This document shows positions 43,231 to 45,737 of a stretch of DNA of 45,737 bases, in pieces. The DNA lies in contig NZ_JAQIFT010000021.1 in NCBI RefSeq assembly GCF_027857615.1, positions 1 to 45,737 of the forward strand, read 5' to 3'. The translations under genes were made by a program, and so were the position numbers. The stretch comes from Holtiella tumoricola. Its GTDB lineage: Bacteria; Bacillota; Clostridia; Lachnospirales; Cellulosilyticaceae. The notes beneath the pieces were generated by a model that worked only from the letters and a program-made list of their open reading frames with translations, was not told where the DNA came from and ran no database searches. Within the stretch, counting starts at the first letter, position 1. Every line of letters starts with the position of its first letter.

Positions 43231-44381
43231 AAAATGGGTATAGATATAATAAATGTTGAGCCTTTCGGATCATTGGGTTGATATGCAACATTCCCTCCAT
43301 GTTGTTCAATAATGTTTTTCACAATGGATAATCCCAATCCTGCCCCTCCTATTTTTCTTGAACGGGACTTATCTTCCCGATAAAACGCTTCAAAAATATG
43401 TTCAGCCGCAGATGGTGCAATGCCAATTCCAGAATCAGATATGTTTATCACACAATAATTATTTTTATCTTCTACTATAATGTTAATTTTCCCATTTTCT
43501 ACATTATATTTTATGGCATTTTGAAAGATATTAGAAAGTGCATGTTTGAACATAACAGAGTTACCTATAACCTTACATGGTTTATTTTGAATGTGTAGAC
43601 TAATATTTTTTTCCAATATATTAATCTTTTGTTCATTTACTATTTCATGGATTAACTTATCTACATATATCTTATCAATCATTTCGTATCCATTTAATGC
43701 ATACATTGCAAATAAATCATCAACTAACCTTATCATTCGATCTGTTTGTTTTTCAACAATTTTGATTGTATCATGTAAATCTTCTATTGTAGGTTCCTCA
43801 TACATATCTAAAACATCTAAATTAGTTCTAATAACAGCTAATGGTGTTTTTAATTCATGTGAAGCACCTGCTGAAAAGCTCTTTTCTCGTTCTAAAACAG
43901 ACTCTATTCGATCAAGTAACTGGTTAAATGACCGTGCAAGTGAATCGAGTTCTACGCCATTTGATGTACTGTCAATACGTTTTGACATATCCGCACCATC
44001 AATTTCAGCAATATCTTTTCTTAATTGCTCAACCGGTTTAAGTGCAAATCCCATAATAAAATAAACCAGAATAATACCAGGAATCAGAACTGCTATAATC
44101 ATTAATAAGCAGGTTCTAAAAAATTTTGTTTTACTAAGAGCTAAATATTCTCTACTCGTAGAATGGGGTGGGATTTCATTTTGTATTCCTCTTTCCTCTG
44201 TTGTGGAAGCATCGTTCTTTTGATTTATATCGACTTCATTCTTCATTTGACTAGGGTCAGAGGTGACAATCCACAGATTTACATTACTCAGAATAAAATA
44301 TGATAAAATTAAACAAATGCATGTCATTGTTACTGCCGTAATCAATGTTACCCTCATTCGTAATGATAGTTTATGATTCAT
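43227..44381 (-). CDS. Sensor histidine kinase of the island
   Basis: This 384-residue protein has two membrane helices (about 12-38 and 88-112), an external loop of about 50 residues and a HAMP domain. HisKA has the phosphorylated H175 in FSAGASHELKTPLAVIRTNLDVL, and the ATPase has NAIKYN, DSGIGI and GAGLGLSIVKN. The external loop is rich in charged residues and has no known sensor fold. It overlaps the regulator gene by 11 bp, so they are coupled. Confidence 0.93.
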   Translation of the reverse strand: MNHKLSLRMRVTLITAVTMTCICLILSYFILSNVNLWIVTSDPSQMKNEVDINQKNDASTTEERGIQNEIPPHSTSREYLALSKTKFFRTCLLMIIAVLIPGIILVYFIMGFALKPVEQLRKDIAEIDGADMSKRIDSTSNGVELDSLARSFNQLLDRIESVLEREKSFSAGASHELKTPLAVIRTNLDVLDMYEEPTIEDLHDTIKIVEKQTDRMIRLVDDLFAMYALNGYEMIDKIYVDKLIHEIVNEQKINILEKNISLHIQNKPCKVIGNSVMFKHALSNIFQNAIKYNVENGKINIIVEDKNNYCVINISDSGIGIAPSAAEHIFEAFYREDKSRSRKIGGAGLGLSIVKNIIEQHGGNVAYQPNDPKGSTFIISIPIL

Positions 44382-45054
44382 TATTTTCTACTCCTATTAA
44401 ATACCCTCTTCCTCTTACAGTTTGTATAAGCTCTTTTCCAATTGCTTCTTCTATCTTTTTACGTAGTTTGCTAATATGAACTTTTACAGATACAGAGAAT
44501 AAATCTACATCACTATCCCAAACGTGTTCTATTAATTCTTCTGCACTTACTGTTCGTCCCATATTTAATGCAAGGTATTCAAGTATTGCATACTCTTTAG
44601 GTGCAATATCTAGACTGTTATCATAATAAAATACTTTTTTTTGTGCAGTATCAATCGTTATTTCCTGAATTTTGATTACGGTATCTTTTTGTACAATTTC
44701 CCTTCGAGCAAGAGAACGTACCCGTGCCTCTAACTCCATAAAATCAAATGGTTTTGCAAGATAATCATTAGCTCCCATATCTAGCCCTAGTATTTTTTCT
44801 GGTACAGAAGAACGTGCAGATAGAATAATTACTTTTTGAAGCTTACTTCTATTTCTAATTTCTTCAAGTATTTCAAGACCATCTTTCCCTGGTAAGTTTA
44901 AATCAAGCACAATAACATCGTAGTTATTAATTTGAGCAAGATAAGAACCTTCATCTCCGTCCTCGGCTGTATCAACAACAAAACCTTTTTTTATAAATCC
45001 TTTTTTTAAAGCTGATAACATATCTAATTCATCTTCAACAATAAGTAATTTCAT
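44371..45054 (-). CDS. OmpR/PhoB-family response regulator of the island
   Basis: This 227-residue protein has a receiver domain with D51 in VLDLNLPGKDGLEIL and an OmpR winged helix (about 128-225, VSVKVHISKLRKKIEEAIGKELIQTVRGRGYLIG). OmpR-family regulators bind direct repeats with a period of 11 bp, exactly as found in the five island boxes, including one upstream of this gene. It is therefore the likely regulator of the island and of itself. Confidence 0.95.
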   Translation of the reverse strand: MKLLIVEDELDMLSALKKGFIKKGFVVDTAEDGDEGSYLAQINNYDVIVLDLNLPGKDGLEILEEIRNRSKLQKVIILSARSSVPEKILGLDMGANDYLAKPFDFMELEARVRSLARREIVQKDTVIKIQEITIDTAQKKVFYYDNSLDIAPKEYAILEYLALNMGRTVSAEELIEHVWDSDVDLFSVSVKVHISKLRKKIEEAIGKELIQTVRGRGYLIGVENNES

Positions 45055-45076
45055 TCTATTACCTCCAATCTATATG

Positions 45077-45109
45077 AGTATATAACATCTTAGGTTAAGA
45101 AATAGTAAA
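45077..45109 (-). promoter_or_regulatory. Island regulator box and promoter of the two-component genes
   Basis: TTTACT-ATTTC-TTAACC (45109-45093 on the minus strand), 10 bp, TATACT (45082-45077), with the ATG 23 bp further on. This suggests autoregulation. Confidence 0.75.
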
Positions 45110-45178
45110 TAAATTTATACCTTATTATTACCATAAGTCACCGCTAAATTCTATTTTCTCTTTACTCTCTTTGTAGGT

Positions 45179-45296
45179 TACCGTATAGGTTGGTATGGCT
45201 GGTCCATTACGTATGTCTAAAATATAACAAAAGACCTACTTAAATGCCTATTGCTAGACAAATAAGTAGGTCTTTATCTGTTATAAAACCTTTACC
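45179..45296 (+). repeat. Internally deleted duplicate of the DUF6320 gene end (right copy)
   Basis: 45179-45218 equals 36806-36845 and 45213-45296 equals 37101-37184 (one mismatch). The two parts join at an ATGTCT shared by both, so about 250 bp was deleted by microhomology. It is not coding as it stands. Confidence 0.85.
45230..45275. repeat. Dispersed hairpin-family element (copy 3)
   Basis: Identical to the hairpin at 37118-37163. It lies within the duplicated segment. There is no gene immediately before it on the plus strand. Confidence 0.8.
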
Positions 45297-45363
45297 TTCG
45301 AATAAATTTTTACCCTCATTTTATAATTTATTTTCTGTAGTACGCTTAAAGAAATTGTGTGTA

Positions 45364-45397
45364 AATTGTCATGTACCTGGAATTGTCATGTACCTGG
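45364..45397 (+). repeat. 17-bp tandem direct repeat
   Basis: Two perfect copies of AATTGTCATGTACCTGG stand back to back. Function not known; sequences like this accompany some small transposable elements (weak recollection). Confidence 0.6.
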
Positions 45398-45462
45398 TAT
45401 CATTACAAAACTGTTAACAATAGATTAAAAAAGTCTTCATAGTTTTTGAAATTCGTCTTAGT

Positions 45463-45737
45463 TTAACAATTCTGGTCATCTCCATACCAATAGTTAGACC
45501 AATAGTCGTAGTAACATCTTCTGCAACAATTACAACAACAACAACAACAACAACAACAGCAGCAACAACAATTTTGTTCTGGATATGCATTCAACCTTAT
45601 ATTAGTCACCGTGACCTCATATTCTCCTTTTGGGGTAATCCTTGTCTTGTAACCCTCTACAGCCTCTTCGGTTACTGTATAGGTAACTTTCTTTCCATCT
45701 TTATATACCGGTAGGTTCTTCCACGTTGTCGTCCAGT
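45463..45737 (-). CDS. Cna-B-type surface protein with poly-cysteine tail (C-terminal part)
   Basis: This open frame enters from the right edge and ends at 45463 (about 91 residues visible). The sequence NLPVYKDGKKVTYTVTEEAVEGY is the Cna-B domain signature (TYTVTEEAVEGY). It runs through KGEYEVTVTNIRLNAYPEQN, then 13 consecutive cysteines (45532-45570), NCCRRC and YYDYWSNYWYGDDQNC. Cna-B proteins are normally surface adhesins ending in LPXTG; here no such signal is seen. The Cys codons are nine TGT, two TGC and two TGT in a row, so replication slippage can change the tract length. Confidence 0.85.
   Translation of the reverse strand, partial: WTTTWKNLPVYKDGKKVTYTVTEEAVEGYKTRITPKGEYEVTVTNIRLNAYPEQNCCCCCCCCCCCCCNCCRRCYYDYWSNYWYGDDQNC

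Noticed and set aside
43591..44064. A 157-residue open frame on the plus strand inside the sensor kinase gene
   Set aside because: It is antisense to a clear histidine kinase, has no recognisable domain and no convincing start, and is a frame shadow.
45532..45570. A trinucleotide run of ACA/TGT that could look like a simple satellite repeat
   Set aside because: It is in frame with a Cna-B protein and flanked by further Cys codons with a stop after an aromatic tail, so it is better explained as coding poly-cysteine.
1..45737. CRISPR arrays, tRNA or rRNA genes
   Set aside because: No regularly spaced repeats and no cloverleaf or rRNA-like segments were seen by eye; covariance searches were not possible.

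Overview
The window comes from a low-GC, endospore-forming anaerobic Firmicute, probably a clostridium of the Lachnospirales/Cellulosilyticum type (an inference from gene content, not a proven identity). It is AT-rich with strong AGGAGG-type ribosome sites. It carries a glycyl radical enzyme and its activase (anaerobe markers), spore photoproduct lyase and CotH-type and CwlD-like proteins (spore-former markers), a fused GshAB and many small regulators. No rRNA, tRNA, CRISPR array or prophage was seen.

Layout. 1-254 is the start of an IS1182-type transposase running off the left edge. 393-3346 holds an EamA transporter, a PadR regulator with a small membrane protein, and a GNAT acetyltransferase. 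3495-7639 is a glycyl radical enzyme locus (activase, enzyme, AraC regulator). 7794-14384 is a run of minus-strand housekeeping and stress genes: zinc ribbon, flavodoxin, YwbE, DUF2383, FAD oxidoreductase, fasciclin, a bacterial staygreen homologue, an SPL-family radical SAM protein that lacks the usual catalytic cysteine, and an alpha/beta hydrolase. 14503-21062 has TetR, MerR, FUSC exporter, NhaA and a membrane diguanylate cyclase. 21289-25514 is an arsenic operon read arsR-arsD-arsA-[broken phosphoesterase]-acr3-arsC. 25725-30213 has gshAB, a MATE pump, a truncated permease fragment behind three ArsR boxes, and a second arsR. 30399-32592 contains a PC4-like protein and a Ser/Asn/His-repeat mini-protein behind a sigma-K-like promoter, followed by a small eukaryotic-type protein kinase, an orphan protein and a second tiny Ser-rich peptide. 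32658-37108 has a rhodanese lipoprotein, a Crp/Fnr-DMT pair and an acyltransferase/DUF6320 pair.

37260-45054 is an 8-kb island: CotH-kinase lipoprotein, YkuE-type phosphoesterase, DUF4956, VTC polyphosphate-polymerase domain, amidase, an HExxH lipoprotein and a two-component system. Five copies of one promoter architecture (two 6-bp half-sites in direct repeat with 11-bp period, then 10 bp, then a -10 box) lie upstream of every transcription unit in the island. The response regulator encoded there therefore very likely controls the whole island, including itself. The island is flanked by near-identical duplicated DNA: the 3' end of the DUF6320 gene on the left and an internally deleted copy of that gene on the right. 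The right edge encodes the C-terminus of a Cna-B-type surface protein ending in a run of 13 cysteines.

A family of long hairpins (seven copies seen) ends genes throughout the window. The leading candidates for undescribed biology are the direct-repeat regulon of the VTC/CotH island, the sigma-K-type Ser-repeat peptide plus kinase module, and the poly-cysteine surface protein.
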